Source: Tamlana sp038148895
Lineage (GTDB): Bacteria > Bacteroidota > Bacteroidia > Flavobacteriales > Flavobacteriaceae
Reading direction: 5' to 3' (one strand)
Assembly (NCBI GenBank): GCA_038148895.1
Contig: JBBVGQ010000002.1
DNA length: 64,000 bases
The position numbers and the translations under genes were made by a program. The number at the start of each line of letters is the position of its first letter. Positions within the stretch are counted from its first letter, which is position 1. This document shows positions 8,546 through 17,328 of the stretch, piece after piece. The notes beneath the pieces were generated by a model that saw only the letters and a list, made by a program, of their open reading frames with translations, searched no databases and was not told the origin of the DNA.

Positions 8546-9991
8546 ATGAAAAAACTAAATAGAGCAAACTTAGGACTAGAAGCAAAACGTCCTATTAAAA
8601 TAGTGCAGTTTGGCGAAGGTAACTTTTTGAGGGCCTTTATTGATTATGCTTTTCAAGAATTAAATAAAAAAGCAAATTTTAATGCGGGGATTGCCGTTGT
8701 TCAGCCTATAGATAGAGGTCTTGTTAAGATGTTGAATGACCAAGATGGTTTGTATACACTTTTTATGAAAGGTGTAAAAAAAGGAAAGGAAATTCAGGAA
8801 GTAGAGCTGATTGATAACATTGTAAAAGCAGTAGACCCTTATGCTGATTTCAGTGATTATTTAAGCTTGGCCAAAGAAGAGTCGTTGGAATTTGTCATTT
8901 CCAATACCACTGAGGCTGGAATTGCATACGTAAGTTCTGATACTGCTAACATGCAACCACCAAGTTCATTTCCAGCAAAACTAACCGTACTCTTGCATGA
9001 AAGGTTTAAACATTTTAATGGTGACGCCAGTAAAGGTTTGACCATTATACCATGTGAACTTATTAACCATAATTCTGAAACCTTGAAGGAAATCATTTTA
9101 AAATACATTTCAGATTGGAATTTGGGTGATGATTTTAAAAACTGGATTTTAGAAAGCAATGCGTTCCATAGCACATTGGTGGATAGAATTGTGCCAGGTT
9201 ATCCAAAAGATGAAATTGAGGAATATAACGCACAACTTGATTATGCCGATAATTTAATAGTAGCTGCGGAAGTGTTTTTATTGTGGGTTATAGAAGGCGG
9301 TGATGACCTGAAGGCAAAGCTTCCATTTGATAAGACAGATTTGGATGTTAAGATTGTTGATGACATGCAGCCGTACCGTACAAGAAAAGTGCGTATTTTA
9401 AACGGTGCACATACTGCAATGGTGCCATTCTCTTATCTTTATGGTAACAGAACTGTAAAACAATCTGTAGATAATGATTTTACAGGTAAATTTATAAACG
9501 AGGCTGTTTTCAACGAGATTATTGATACCTTGGAAATGGACAGAAATGAATTGAACAGTTTCGCTGATGAAATATTCGACCGTTTTAGAAATCCATTTAT
9601 AATTCATAACTTATCAAGCATTGCCTTAAACTCCATTTCAAAATTCACCGTAAGGGTATTGCCAAGTTTATTGGGCTATGTTGATGTTCATGGTAAAATT
9701 CCAACCAATTTAACATTTGCTTTTGCTTGTTTAATACGCTTCTATAAAGGCACTTGGAATGGTGAAACACTTCCGGTACAAGATGGTGATGATATTGTAG
9801 CTAACTTTGCTAAAATTTGGGAATCCAATGATTTTGATAAAGTGGCAAACCAAGCGCTTAGCATAGAAGAATATTGGGGGCAAGATTTAACGAAAGTTGC
9901 AAACTTAACCGATGCCGTTGCCTTAGCTTTAAAAGAAATTGAAGCTAATGGAATAGAAGAAGGTTTTGCTAATTACAGTAAAACCTACTAG
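8546..9991 (+). CDS. uxaB: Tagaturonate reductase / altronate oxidoreductase (UxaB)
   Basis: UxaB (EC 1.1.1.58) reduces D-tagaturonate to D-altronate with NADH, following UxaC. The 481 residues have the architecture of the polyol dehydrogenase (mannitol dehydrogenase) family. There is an N-terminal Rossmann motif, VQFGEGNFLRAF, and the catalytic segment with conserved lysine, RKVRILNGAHT, in the C-terminal half. Fructuronate reductase UxuB belongs to the same family, but its partner UxuA is absent while altronate dehydratase follows, so UxaB is the better call. The gene is 55 nt after the transporter and 30 nt before uxaA. Confidence 0.94.
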   Translation: MKKLNRANLGLEAKRPIKIVQFGEGNFLRAFIDYAFQELNKKANFNAGIAVVQPIDRGLVKMLNDQDGLYTLFMKGVKKGKEIQEVELIDNIVKAVDPYADFSDYLSLAKEESLEFVISNTTEAGIAYVSSDTANMQPPSSFPAKLTVLLHERFKHFNGDASKGLTIIPCELINHNSETLKEIILKYISDWNLGDDFKNWILESNAFHSTLVDRIVPGYPKDEIEEYNAQLDYADNLIVAAEVFLLWVIEGGDDLKAKLPFDKTDLDVKIVDDMQPYRTRKVRILNGAHTAMVPFSYLYGNRTVKQSVDNDFTGKFINEAVFNEIIDTLEMDRNELNSFADEIFDRFRNPFIIHNLSSIALNSISKFTVRVLPSLLGYVDVHGKIPTNLTFAFACLIRFYKGTWNGETLPVQDGDDIVANFAKIWESNDFDKVANQALSIEEYWGQDLTKVANLTDAVALALKEIEANGIEEGFANYSKTY

Positions 9992-10021
9992 AGAAAAGTA
10001 AAAATTAATGCAATTTTAGGG

Positions 10022-11629
10022 ATGCAAAAGAAACTTATAAAAGTAAATTCATCAGACAACGTTGCTGTTGCTTTGGTCAATTTAAAAGCTGGAGAGGTTA
10101 TACCTTTTGAAGGAGAAGACATTAAGATTCTTTCGGATGTCAAATCAAAGCACAAAATAGCTTTGGAAAGGTTTGAGTCTGGAGACAGGATCATTATGTA
10201 TGGTGTTTTGGTTGGTTCTGCAAATGGCGCCATTGAAAAAGGGGATGTGCTGACCATCAATAATGTGAAACATCAAAGTGAAAAGGTATTTGGTAAAACA
10301 GAATCTTTTAGTTGGACACCGCCAAATGTAGAGAAGTGGAAAGAAAGAACCTTTATGGGTTACCACAGGGAAGATGGGCAGGTTGGAACAGAAAACGTTT
10401 GGTTGTTTTTTCCGTTGGTCTTCTGCGAAAACAAAAACATTGAAAAACTCAAGGAAATATTTGAAAAGGAACTTTTAAAGAAAAAAGTAAATCCGCACCA
10501 AATGTTGTTACGCTCATTGGTAAGTGGAGGTGATGATGTTGATGTTGTTGAGGAATCTAAAGATGTTTTTGAAAATCTGGACGTAAAATTTATTACACAT
10601 CCTGGAGGTTGCGGAGGTATTCGTCAAGATTCAGAAGTATTGGCTAAACTTTTGGCTGGTTACGTTAACAATCCTAACGTAGCGGGGGCTACTGTATTAA
10701 GCTTAGGATGCCAAAATTTACAGATAAGTATTTTTAAGGACGCGTTAGATGCCATTAACCCAAACTTAAATAAGCCTGTTTTAATATACGAACAGCAACA
10801 AATGGGTACAGTAGATGAAATGCTTTCAACCATAGTTAAGGATTCGTTTTTGGCCATGAAAGAAGCCAATAAAATTGAACGTAAACCCGCATCGTTATCT
10901 AAATTAAAAGTTGGTTTAGAATGTGGAGGTTCTGATGGTTTTTCAGGTATTTCCGCAAACCCTACTTTGGGAGCAGTTTCAGATTTATTGGTAGCTTTAA
11001 AGGGTACCGCTGTTTTAGCCGAATTCCCTGAGCTATGTGGTGTGGAACAAGAATTGGTTAACCGATGTGTGAACGACAAAGATGGCGAGAAATTTTTAGA
11101 ACTGATGAAGTCCTATGAAAAATCGGTTGTCGCTGCAGGTTCTGGTTTTGATATGAACCCGTCACCAGGAAACATTAAAGATGGATTGATTACCGACGCC
11201 ATGAAGTCGGCCGGAGCCGCCAAAAAAGGAGGAACTTCGCCTGTAGTTAGTGTGTTGGACTATGCTGAATATATACATGAGCCTGGGTTAAACTTATTGT
11301 GTACCCCAGGAAACGATGTAGAGAGCACAACTGGTCTAGTAGGTTCTGGAGCTAATGTAGTGTTGTTTACAACAGGTTTAGGTACACCAACTGGAAACCC
11401 TATAGCGCCAATAATCAAAGTGTCTTCAAATACCGAACTAAAAGAAAAAATGTCCGATATTATAGACATTGAAACTGGAGCAGTAATACGGGGAGAAAAA
11501 ACAATCGATGAGATGGCTGAAGAAATGTTGGATTTCATCATTGAGGTGGCTAGCGGAAGAATAAAAACCAAAGCCAAACTGTTGAGCCAAGACGACTTTA
11601 TTCCTTGGAAAAGGGGTGTTTCTTTATAA
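10022..11629 (+). CDS. uxaA: Altronate dehydratase (UxaA)
   Basis: UxaA (EC 4.2.1.7) dehydrates D-altronate to 2-keto-3-deoxygluconate, the point where the two uronate routes in this operon meet. At 535 residues it is the full-length two-domain form. It has an N-terminal SAF-like domain (about 1-95) and a C-terminal UxaA catalytic domain with HPGGCGGIRQD, LGCQNLQIS, LECGGSDGFSGISANP and FTTGLGTPTGNP motifs. It is the last gene of the operon, ending just before a strong hairpin terminator. The next enzymes, 2-keto-3-deoxygluconate kinase and KDPG aldolase, are not in the window. Confidence 0.97.
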   Translation: MQKKLIKVNSSDNVAVALVNLKAGEVIPFEGEDIKILSDVKSKHKIALERFESGDRIIMYGVLVGSANGAIEKGDVLTINNVKHQSEKVFGKTESFSWTPPNVEKWKERTFMGYHREDGQVGTENVWLFFPLVFCENKNIEKLKEIFEKELLKKKVNPHQMLLRSLVSGGDDVDVVEESKDVFENLDVKFITHPGGCGGIRQDSEVLAKLLAGYVNNPNVAGATVLSLGCQNLQISIFKDALDAINPNLNKPVLIYEQQQMGTVDEMLSTIVKDSFLAMKEANKIERKPASLSKLKVGLECGGSDGFSGISANPTLGAVSDLLVALKGTAVLAEFPELCGVEQELVNRCVNDKDGEKFLELMKSYEKSVVAAGSGFDMNPSPGNIKDGLITDAMKSAGAAKKGGTSPVVSVLDYAEYIHEPGLNLLCTPGNDVESTTGLVGSGANVVLFTTGLGTPTGNPIAPIIKVSSNTELKEKMSDIIDIETGAVIRGEKTIDEMAEEMLDFIIEVASGRIKTKAKLLSQDDFIPWKRGVSL

Positions 11630-11645
11630 AATAAAATTAAGTGTT

Positions 11646-11681
11646 AAAAAAAAGGCCAAGATTAATCTTGGCCTTTTTTTT
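11646..11681. terminator. Bidirectional rho-independent terminator between uxaA and lacI-type gene
   Basis: A perfect palindrome at 11652-11675, with arms AAGGCCAAGATT and AATCTTGGCCTT, is flanked by an A-tract on the left and a T-tract on the right. It can end both converging transcripts: uxaA from the left and the LacI gene from the right. Confidence 0.93.
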
Positions 11682-11699
11682 ATTGTAAGCTTTTAAATT

Positions 11700-12776
11700 T
11701 TAGACTGTTATAGCAGAAGATTTTGAAAGAGAAGATTTTCTGATCATTAATTCAGGGCTTAAAACCACATGCTTTTCAGATTTTACGTTATTGCCATTTT
11801 CAACTTCCTCCAAAAACACTTTAGCTGCAATTCGACCCATCTCAGTAGGGGACTGGTCAACTGAAGTTATTGAAAGCTCCATAAACTTTGTAAAAGGTTC
11901 GTTACTAAAACCAACAACGCTAATATCCTCAGGAATTCTCAATCCTTGGTCTAAAATTTCTTTAATGGCTCCAAGTGCCGAAAAATCACTCACGGAAAAA
12001 ATAGCATCGGGCGGTGTCTCCATAGCCAAAAGTTTTTGAGTCACTTTTCTGCCATCAGGTACTTTACTATAACATTCTATAACCAAACTTTCATCAAATT
12101 CAATTCCATTATCAATCAAAGCCTGTTTGTAGCCCAAATACCTATTTTTGAATATTTCCATATCCCTATTATTGGATAAATGGGCAATTCGTTTTTTTCC
12201 TTGGTCAATTAGGTGTTGAGTTGCATCGTAAGCCCCTTTAAAGTCATCAATAACCACTGAGCTTACGCCTTTAATATCTTTCTTTCTATCAAAAAATATG
12301 AGCGGTACATTTTTTTTAATAAGGTTATTAAAAATGTCATCCTCTATAACCTTTGTATCCGTGTCTGGATTTACAATATCGGCATCATTGACATTAGATA
12401 CAGACATAATTACACCATCTACTTGCGCATTGAGCAAAGAATTGATATTTGTCAATTCCAGACTTTTTTGATCGTGGGTTTGGCAAATAATAACATGGTA
12501 GCCCATAGGGTATAATTCCTCTTCTATTCCACGAATTACAGAAGCAAAGAAATTAGAATCAATTCGAGGAACAATAACACCAACATTATAGCTTTTACCA
12601 CTTTTTAATGCTTGAGCTAATCTGTTTTGCTCATAATTCATTTTTGCGGCCGTTTTAAGTACCAGTTCTCTGGTGGCTTCACTTATTTTCGGGTTATTGT
12701 TTAATGCTCTTGAAACTGTGGCAGCAGTAATATTAAGTTTTTTTGCAATATCGTAAATGGTGGTTTTTTTACTCAT
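11700..12776 (-). CDS. LacI-family transcriptional regulator, probable pectin/galacturonate repressor
   Basis: The 358-residue protein has an N-terminal LacI helix-turn-helix (residues 4-25, IYDIAKKLNITAATVSRALN), a hinge region (about 45-60) and a periplasmic-binding-protein-like effector domain from about residue 61 (NVGVIVPRIDSNFFASVIRG). It would bind a sugar acid or derived metabolite and leave DNA on induction. It sits between the uronate operon and the pectate lyase operons. A matching 14-bp operator occurs in its own upstream region and in front of seven other transcription units of the window. The effector is not identifiable from sequence; 2-keto-3-deoxygluconate or galacturonate are natural guesses. 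It is the only LacI-type protein here, so it is the natural owner of the operators. Confidence 0.93.
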   Translation of the reverse strand: MSKKTTIYDIAKKLNITAATVSRALNNNPKISEATRELVLKTAAKMNYEQNRLAQALKSGKSYNVGVIVPRIDSNFFASVIRGIEEELYPMGYHVIICQTHDQKSLELTNINSLLNAQVDGVIMSVSNVNDADIVNPDTDTKVIEDDIFNNLIKKNVPLIFFDRKKDIKGVSSVVIDDFKGAYDATQHLIDQGKKRIAHLSNNRDMEIFKNRYLGYKQALIDNGIEFDESLVIECYSKVPDGRKVTQKLLAMETPPDAIFSVSDFSALGAIKEILDQGLRIPEDISVVGFSNEPFTKFMELSITSVDQSPTEMGRIAAKVFLEEVENGNNVKSEKHVVLSPELMIRKSSLSKSSAITV

Positions 12777-12858
12777 AAGCCTTAAAAATGATGAGGCGAA
12801 AATACGCTTTTTTTGTAATAATTATGGCAAAGTATTCATGAAGTGTTTTTGGGTGCTG

Positions 12859-12880
12859 AGTAATCGATTACATAAATATA
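12859..12880 (-). promoter_or_regulatory. LacI-type operator and -7 element upstream of the LacI regulator gene
   Basis: AGTAATCGATTACA (12859-12872) is a one-mismatch copy of the 14-bp palindrome. Read on the minus strand it is directly preceded by TATATTTA (12873-12880), 7 of 8 bases of TAnnTTTG. No good -33 element is seen at 19 nt. The position, 83 nt upstream of the regulator start, suggests autoregulation. Confidence 0.75.
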
Positions 12881-13010
12881 GTATTTTATTTTAAATAAGA
12901 ACTAAAATCAACAAAAATATTGAAATATCCATATATGCTTTAGTTGAGAGGCAAACAATGAGAATTGAAAATTTAACATTAATTTTATTTTAAGAGACAC
13001 TAAATTTCCT

Positions 13011-13030
13011 TATTATTGTAATCGATTACA
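13011..13030 (+). promoter_or_regulatory. LacI-type operator in front of the PL10 pectate lyase gene
   Basis: The perfect palindrome TGTAATCGATTACA lies at 13017-13030, 39 nt before the PL10 start. TATTATTG at 13011-13018 is a 7-of-8 match to TAnnTTTG and overlaps the operator by two bases. The two operators in this 292-bp divergent gap (12777-13068) are 158 bp apart, so one regulator could control both genes, possibly with looping. Confidence 0.78.
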
Positions 13031-13068
13031 TTATATGTATGTCAACGTAATATAAATTTATTAACTAA

Positions 13069-14685
13069 ATGAAAAAATTAAAAGGACTATTTATATTAAC
13101 GATTGGACTTACTTTTTTTACTGCTTGTAGTAGTGACAGTGATGCTGTTGAAGAAACGAACGATATTAAGGTAAAGACAATTGTTATTAATGGTAGCAAT
13201 ATTACTAATGGCACAGCCAAACAGCTTACGTTAGACGTATTACCGAATAATGCTACTGATAAGTCTGTTACTTGGAGTGTTTCAGACGAAAATGTTGCTT
13301 CGATTTCAAATACTGGACTTTTAAGCCCTATTAAAAATGGCACTATAATAGTTACCGCTACAGCAAATGATGGCTCTGGTGTTTCAGATAAAAAAGCTGT
13401 AAATATTTCAGGTGTTACTGCGCCAGTTGTTCTTGTTGAAAGTATTAATATTATTGGAAATAATATTAATGATGGTAAGCCTTTACAATTTACGGTTGAA
13501 GTTTTACCAACCAACGCTACTAACAAAGTAGTAACTTGGTCGGTTTCAGATAATACTGTGGCAGCCATTGGTAATGACGGGCTATTGACTCCAAAAAAGA
13601 ATGGAACTATAAAGGTTACAGCTTCATCTATTGACGGCAGTGGCATTAAAGGTGAATTGGATATTACTATTTCTGGAATTGCAATTACCATATTAAGAGC
13701 TGAGAATGTTTTACTCTTCCAAAGAAACAATGGAGGTTGGCCTAAGTACCATAATGATTTTTCAGGTTATGATAGAGAACAAAATGCAACAGAGCTTGCC
13801 GAAGCGGCAAGGAAAGATAAGGTTGATACCACGATAGATAACAACCATACCATTGGTGAAATTAGAATTTTGCTAACCTCTTATCAGGTATCTGGTAATC
13901 AAGCTTATTTAGATGCCGCAATTAGAGGTATAGATTGGGTTTTCGAAGCTCAGTATGATAATGGCGGATGGCCTCAAATTTATCCAATTCAGCCAACGGG
14001 TTATAGTAGGCACATAACGTTTAATGACAATGCAATGAGCAATGTTATGAATTTAATGCGAGATATTTTCTTGAGACAAAATAACCTAAATTTAATAGAT
14101 GAAAGTTATGTAGCGCAAGCGCAAACAGCTTTTGACAAAGGTATTCAAGTTATTTTGGACACTCAAGTTATAATTAACGGTGCAAAAACAGCCTGGTGTG
14201 CGCAGCATGATGCCGTTACTTTAGCGCCAGCAGATGCAAGGGATTATGAATTGGCCTCAAATAGCGGATCTGAATCAGTTGGTGTTGCAAGATTATTAAT
14301 GACTTTAGATAATCCATCATCAGAAGTAATTGATGCCGTAAACAGTGCAGTAGCTTGGTTTGAAGCTGTTAAGATTGTTGGCTATGCTTTAGTGGATCAA
14401 GGTGGTGATAAAGTGTTGGTAGAAGCTCCGGGCAATGAAATATGGGCTAGATTTTACACTTTAGATAATTATGCAGGTCATGAATATGAGTCATTATTTA
14501 ATACATTTGGACCTAATGAGCCGTTTTTCTGTAGTAGAAAGTCAGATAGCGAGGGTGGTGGACCAAGAAAAACAATAGCAGAGATAAGTTTCGAGCGTAG
14601 AAATGGTTACGCCTGGTATGGCACATGGCCGAAAAATTTAATAAGTTCAGAATACGCGGCTTGGAAGAATAAGCATGGTATTTAA
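13069..14685 (+). CDS. pelA: PL10 pectate lyase lipoprotein with two BIG2 Ig-like domains
   Basis: A 538-residue lipoprotein. The lipobox FTAC puts the modified cysteine at residue 20, followed by serine and aspartate. Two bacterial Ig-like group 2 domains (about 33-120 and 121-205), each with a TWSVSDN/DE core, act as spacers. The PL10 (PelA family) catalytic domain covers about 206-538, starting NVLLFQRNNGGWPKY and containing AWCAQHDAVTLAPADARDYE. PL10 enzymes cleave de-esterified homogalacturonan by beta-elimination, usually with calcium. A lipid anchor plus two Ig domains suggests display at the outer membrane surface. It is a monocistronic unit with its own operator and a terminator after the stop. 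The family assignment is strong; endo or exo mode is not visible. Confidence 0.93.
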   Translation: MKKLKGLFILTIGLTFFTACSSDSDAVEETNDIKVKTIVINGSNITNGTAKQLTLDVLPNNATDKSVTWSVSDENVASISNTGLLSPIKNGTIIVTATANDGSGVSDKKAVNISGVTAPVVLVESINIIGNNINDGKPLQFTVEVLPTNATNKVVTWSVSDNTVAAIGNDGLLTPKKNGTIKVTASSIDGSGIKGELDITISGIAITILRAENVLLFQRNNGGWPKYHNDFSGYDREQNATELAEAARKDKVDTTIDNNHTIGEIRILLTSYQVSGNQAYLDAAIRGIDWVFEAQYDNGGWPQIYPIQPTGYSRHITFNDNAMSNVMNLMRDIFLRQNNLNLIDESYVAQAQTAFDKGIQVILDTQVIINGAKTAWCAQHDAVTLAPADARDYELASNSGSESVGVARLLMTLDNPSSEVIDAVNSAVAWFEAVKIVGYALVDQGGDKVLVEAPGNEIWARFYTLDNYAGHEYESLFNTFGPNEPFFCSRKSDSEGGGPRKTIAEISFERRNGYAWYGTWPKNLISSEYAAWKNKHGI

Positions 14686-14707
14686 TTTTTATTTGAGTTA
14701 GTAGTTG

Positions 14708-14737
14708 AAAAAAGCCGCTTAATCAAGCGGCTTTTTT
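14708..14737. terminator. Bidirectional hairpin terminator between PL10 and CE12 genes
   Basis: Arms AAGCCGCTT and AAGCGGCTT around the four-base loop AATC, with A- and T-tracts outside. It serves both converging genes. Confidence 0.92.
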
Positions 14738-14750
14738 ATTTTTAGTCAAT

Positions 14751-15521
14751 TTAATTTCTTTTATAAGGCTTTATAACACGTTTAGCCAATTCTAAATCTT
14801 GCGCAATAATTTCATTCAATACAATTTCAGCCATTTTTCTAGCACCAAATTCTGTAAAGTGTGTATTGTCTGGGTAGCCATCGGGAAATTTGAAATACTC
14901 GCCTGGTTCAAAATACATATAAAGATATCTTGAACATTCTTTTCCCATTTTATCAAGAAGTTCGCGGCTTTTTGTGTCCAAATCTATGAAAGGTACATTT
15001 AATTCTTCAGCAACCTCTAAAAGAGCTTGTAAGTATGGCGCATGAGATTCTTCAGCTTTACCTTCAGAATCAAATTTCCATCGGGTAACTGGGCTTATAA
15101 TTATAGGATTGGCGCCATTAGCTCGCGTTTCGTTAATGTATTTTTCAATATATCTTTTATACTCCTCAGGTGTTGTTTTTCTATCTGGATGGTTTTTGGA
15201 GTTCTGCGCATCGTTGTGTCCAAATTGTATCAAAACATAATCGTCTGTTTTCAAAGAATCGACAATGGGTTGCCAACGGTTTTCTTGGATAAACGAGCGC
15301 GAACTTCTTCCACCTTTGGCATGATTTTCAATGATTACGGTATCATCAAAAAAATGGACAAACGGCATGCCCCAACCTTCTTGGGGAAATTGGCTTTCAT
15401 CATATAAACACATAGTGGAGTCACCCACAAGATAAATTTTGATTTTTTGTTCTTCTTGAGCATAGGCTAAATGCGAAAAGAAAAGTAGGAGAAAAATGTA
15501 TTTTAGAACGTTATTTTTCAT
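14751..15521 (-). CDS. CE12 SGNH/GDSL hydrolase, rhamnogalacturonan acetylesterase-like
   Basis: A secreted 256-residue SGNH hydrolase with a signal peptide ending HLAYAQ. The four family blocks are visible: GDSTM (nucleophile serine), the glycine in GGRSSRSF, GHND (asparagine) and DNTHFTEFGA (aspartate and histidine of the triad). This pattern fits CE12, whose members remove acetyl groups from rhamnogalacturonan I or pectin. The start overlaps the stop of the upstream esterase gene by 11 nt, so the two are translationally coupled. It is the last gene of the operon read leftward from 26987. The acetyl substrate is inferred from family and neighbours. Confidence 0.9.
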   Translation of the reverse strand: MKNNVLKYIFLLLFFSHLAYAQEEQKIKIYLVGDSTMCLYDESQFPQEGWGMPFVHFFDDTVIIENHAKGGRSSRSFIQENRWQPIVDSLKTDDYVLIQFGHNDAQNSKNHPDRKTTPEEYKRYIEKYINETRANGANPIIISPVTRWKFDSEGKAEESHAPYLQALLEVAEELNVPFIDLDTKSRELLDKMGKECSRYLYMYFEPGEYFKFPDGYPDNTHFTEFGARKMAEIVLNEIIAQDLELAKRVIKPYKRN

Positions 15522-16482
15522 TTTTTAAAGTTTTATTTAGAAAATTTACGGTATAGCTTAATGTGGTTTCGAACCAAGGATGGACCAGCCAAAAGGAATG
15601 TGGACTTTCAGGAAGCGTATGGACTTCACTATAAATACCATGTTTGTTTAATATGTTAATCATATCATCACGTCCGGCATGAAAGCGCGCATGCGAGCTG
15701 TTAATAAAAAGAATAGGTGGTGTATTTGCTCCAATATATTCAAGTGGCGATGCTTCTTTCCAGGTTTTAAAATTTTCATCTTTTTCACCGTTTAGCCAAA
15801 TGCCTCCCATCGATTTTTTTCCTGGTTTAGACTCAGCTGAAGCCTCCGGGTGAACAAACGATACAATGCCATCAACATTTACAATGGCTTGCACTTCATT
15901 TGATATTTTTTCATCAGTATTATATAAATTTGAATCTGGAGTTACTCCAATGAGTGTAGCAAGCTGCGCCCCAGCCGATGCTCCCAACACGGCAATTTTA
16001 TCTGGATTTATATTATATTTTTTTGCATTTTTTTTTGTCCAAACAATGGCATCCTTTAAATCGTTTACTCCGGCAGGATAAGGGGCTTCAAGCCCTAATC
16101 GGTAAGCAACAGAAATACCCACATAGCCATTTAAGGCTAAATGTTGCGCCATGATGCGTTCATTTTCCTTGCTTCCCGTAAGCCAACCGCCACCATGAAT
16201 GAGTAAAACCGCTGGAAATGTTTCTTTTCGGTTATTCGTATTAGGAATATAAACGTCTAACTTTAGTTTTGATGTTGGCGTTTTTTTATAGACAATATCT
16301 TCTTTGTACTTGAATTTGTCTGAAACCAACGGCACTATTGGCTTGATATTTGGGTAATACTTTTTTAGTTTTTGATAGGTGTTTTCTATGGTATAAGGTT
16401 GATAGTCTTCCTTTTTTTGGGCGAAAAGCGTGCTTCCAAAAATTAATAAAACCCCAAATGAGCACAGAAACCTCTTCATCAT
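15511..16482 (-). CDS. Secreted alpha/beta-hydrolase esterase, possible pectin/xylan acetylesterase
   Basis: A 323-residue alpha/beta hydrolase of the BD-FAE/lipase-3-like type with a signal peptide (about 1-21, ending STLFAQ). HGGGW forms the oxyanion hole, GASAG carries the nucleophile serine, and the C-terminal SPHSFWLVHPW probably carries the catalytic histidine. Its start codon shares one base with the stop of the upstream CE12 gene (TAATG), and its own end overlaps the next CE12 by 11 nt. Being locked between two CE12 esterases suggests it removes a different acyl group from the same oligosaccharides, such as acetyl at another position or feruloyl. No specific CE number can be supported. 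Confidence 0.85.
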   Translation of the reverse strand: MMKRFLCSFGVLLIFGSTLFAQKKEDYQPYTIENTYQKLKKYYPNIKPIVPLVSDKFKYKEDIVYKKTPTSKLKLDVYIPNTNNRKETFPAVLLIHGGGWLTGSKENERIMAQHLALNGYVGISVAYRLGLEAPYPAGVNDLKDAIVWTKKNAKKYNINPDKIAVLGASAGAQLATLIGVTPDSNLYNTDEKISNEVQAIVNVDGIVSFVHPEASAESKPGKKSMGGIWLNGEKDENFKTWKEASPLEYIGANTPPILFINSSHARFHAGRDDMINILNKHGIYSEVHTLPESPHSFWLVHPWFETTLSYTVNFLNKTLKNEK

Positions 16483-17327
16483 TATTTATTGTTTGAATCT
16501 GAATTTATTTCTTTTAAACCATCAAAAACCAAACCAGCCACAACGGTAGCACCTTTTGGTTGAAAATGAGTGTTGTCCCTTTGCCCGTCAGGGTAAGCTT
16601 CATAAGTGTTGGGTGGCAAATTCATAAAGTAATTTTGAGATACAAAGTCTTTTCCTTTCTTCGTAAAAAATTCTCTAGACTTTAAGTTTAAATCGATAAG
16701 ACAAACGTTCATTTCTTTGGCAACATCTTTTGGAGCTTTATCGTATTCGCCGTGAACATCTTCCAGCTTATCATCTTTCCAAGGGTAGTTTCTAGCCACA
16801 GGAGTTAAAATAATGGGAATGGCACCTTTCTGCCTTGTTTGGCTGACATACAACCTTAAAAATTCCTTGTAACCTTCAATATTTACATAGCGTTCGGGTT
16901 TGCTTTCGGCAGCATCGTTGTGCCCAAATTGCATGATAACAATATCACCTTTTTTAAGGTTTTCATAAACGGCACGCCATCTGCCTTCTTGAAAAAAAGT
17001 GCGGGTGCTTCGTCCGCCGCGTGCTCTATCATCAACTAAAACACTATCTGTTTTAATGAGGTTTTTTAACTGATTTAAACTATCTGAAACCAAAAAAGGT
17101 TGAAAAACCTGTCCCCAACCAGTAACGGGGTATCTGGTTTTCATATAATCTTTTCCAATATCATAATCACCTGTATAATTGGCCATAGTAGAATCGCCGA
17201 TAAGGTAAACTGTGGTTACAGTTTTCAATTCTTCAACAACAACTTCCGATTCCTTTTTTGAATTGCACGAGGTAACGTTAAGAAAAAGAACGGTTAATAA
17301 AACGGGGATTAAATTTTTAGGTATCAT
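16482..17327 (-). CDS. CE12 SGNH hydrolase lipoprotein, rhamnogalacturonan acetylesterase-like
   Basis: About 281 residues. The frame is open up to 17426, but I place the start at the ATG at 17327. This gives a clean lipoprotein signal (MIPKNLIPVLL, lipobox VTSC, cysteine 21) and starts one base after the upstream GH95 stop; the longer start would overlap GH95 by 98 nt. SGNH blocks are GDSTMANYT, GGRSTRTFF, GHNDAAES and DNTHFQPKGA. This is the second of three CE12-type proteins in the window. Its lipid anchor differs from the free form at 14751, so the two may work in different compartments or on different acetyl positions. Confidence 0.9.
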   Translation of the reverse strand: MIPKNLIPVLLTVLFLNVTSCNSKKESEVVVEELKTVTTVYLIGDSTMANYTGDYDIGKDYMKTRYPVTGWGQVFQPFLVSDSLNQLKNLIKTDSVLVDDRARGGRSTRTFFQEGRWRAVYENLKKGDIVIMQFGHNDAAESKPERYVNIEGYKEFLRLYVSQTRQKGAIPIILTPVARNYPWKDDKLEDVHGEYDKAPKDVAKEMNVCLIDLNLKSREFFTKKGKDFVSQNYFMNLPPNTYEAYPDGQRDNTHFQPKGATVVAGLVFDGLKEINSDSNNK

Positions 17328-17328
17328 T

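Noticed and set aside
10660..11079. 139-codon antisense open frame within uxaA
   Set aside because: It is a shadow of the conserved altronate dehydratase frame, with no start signal or recognisable domain.
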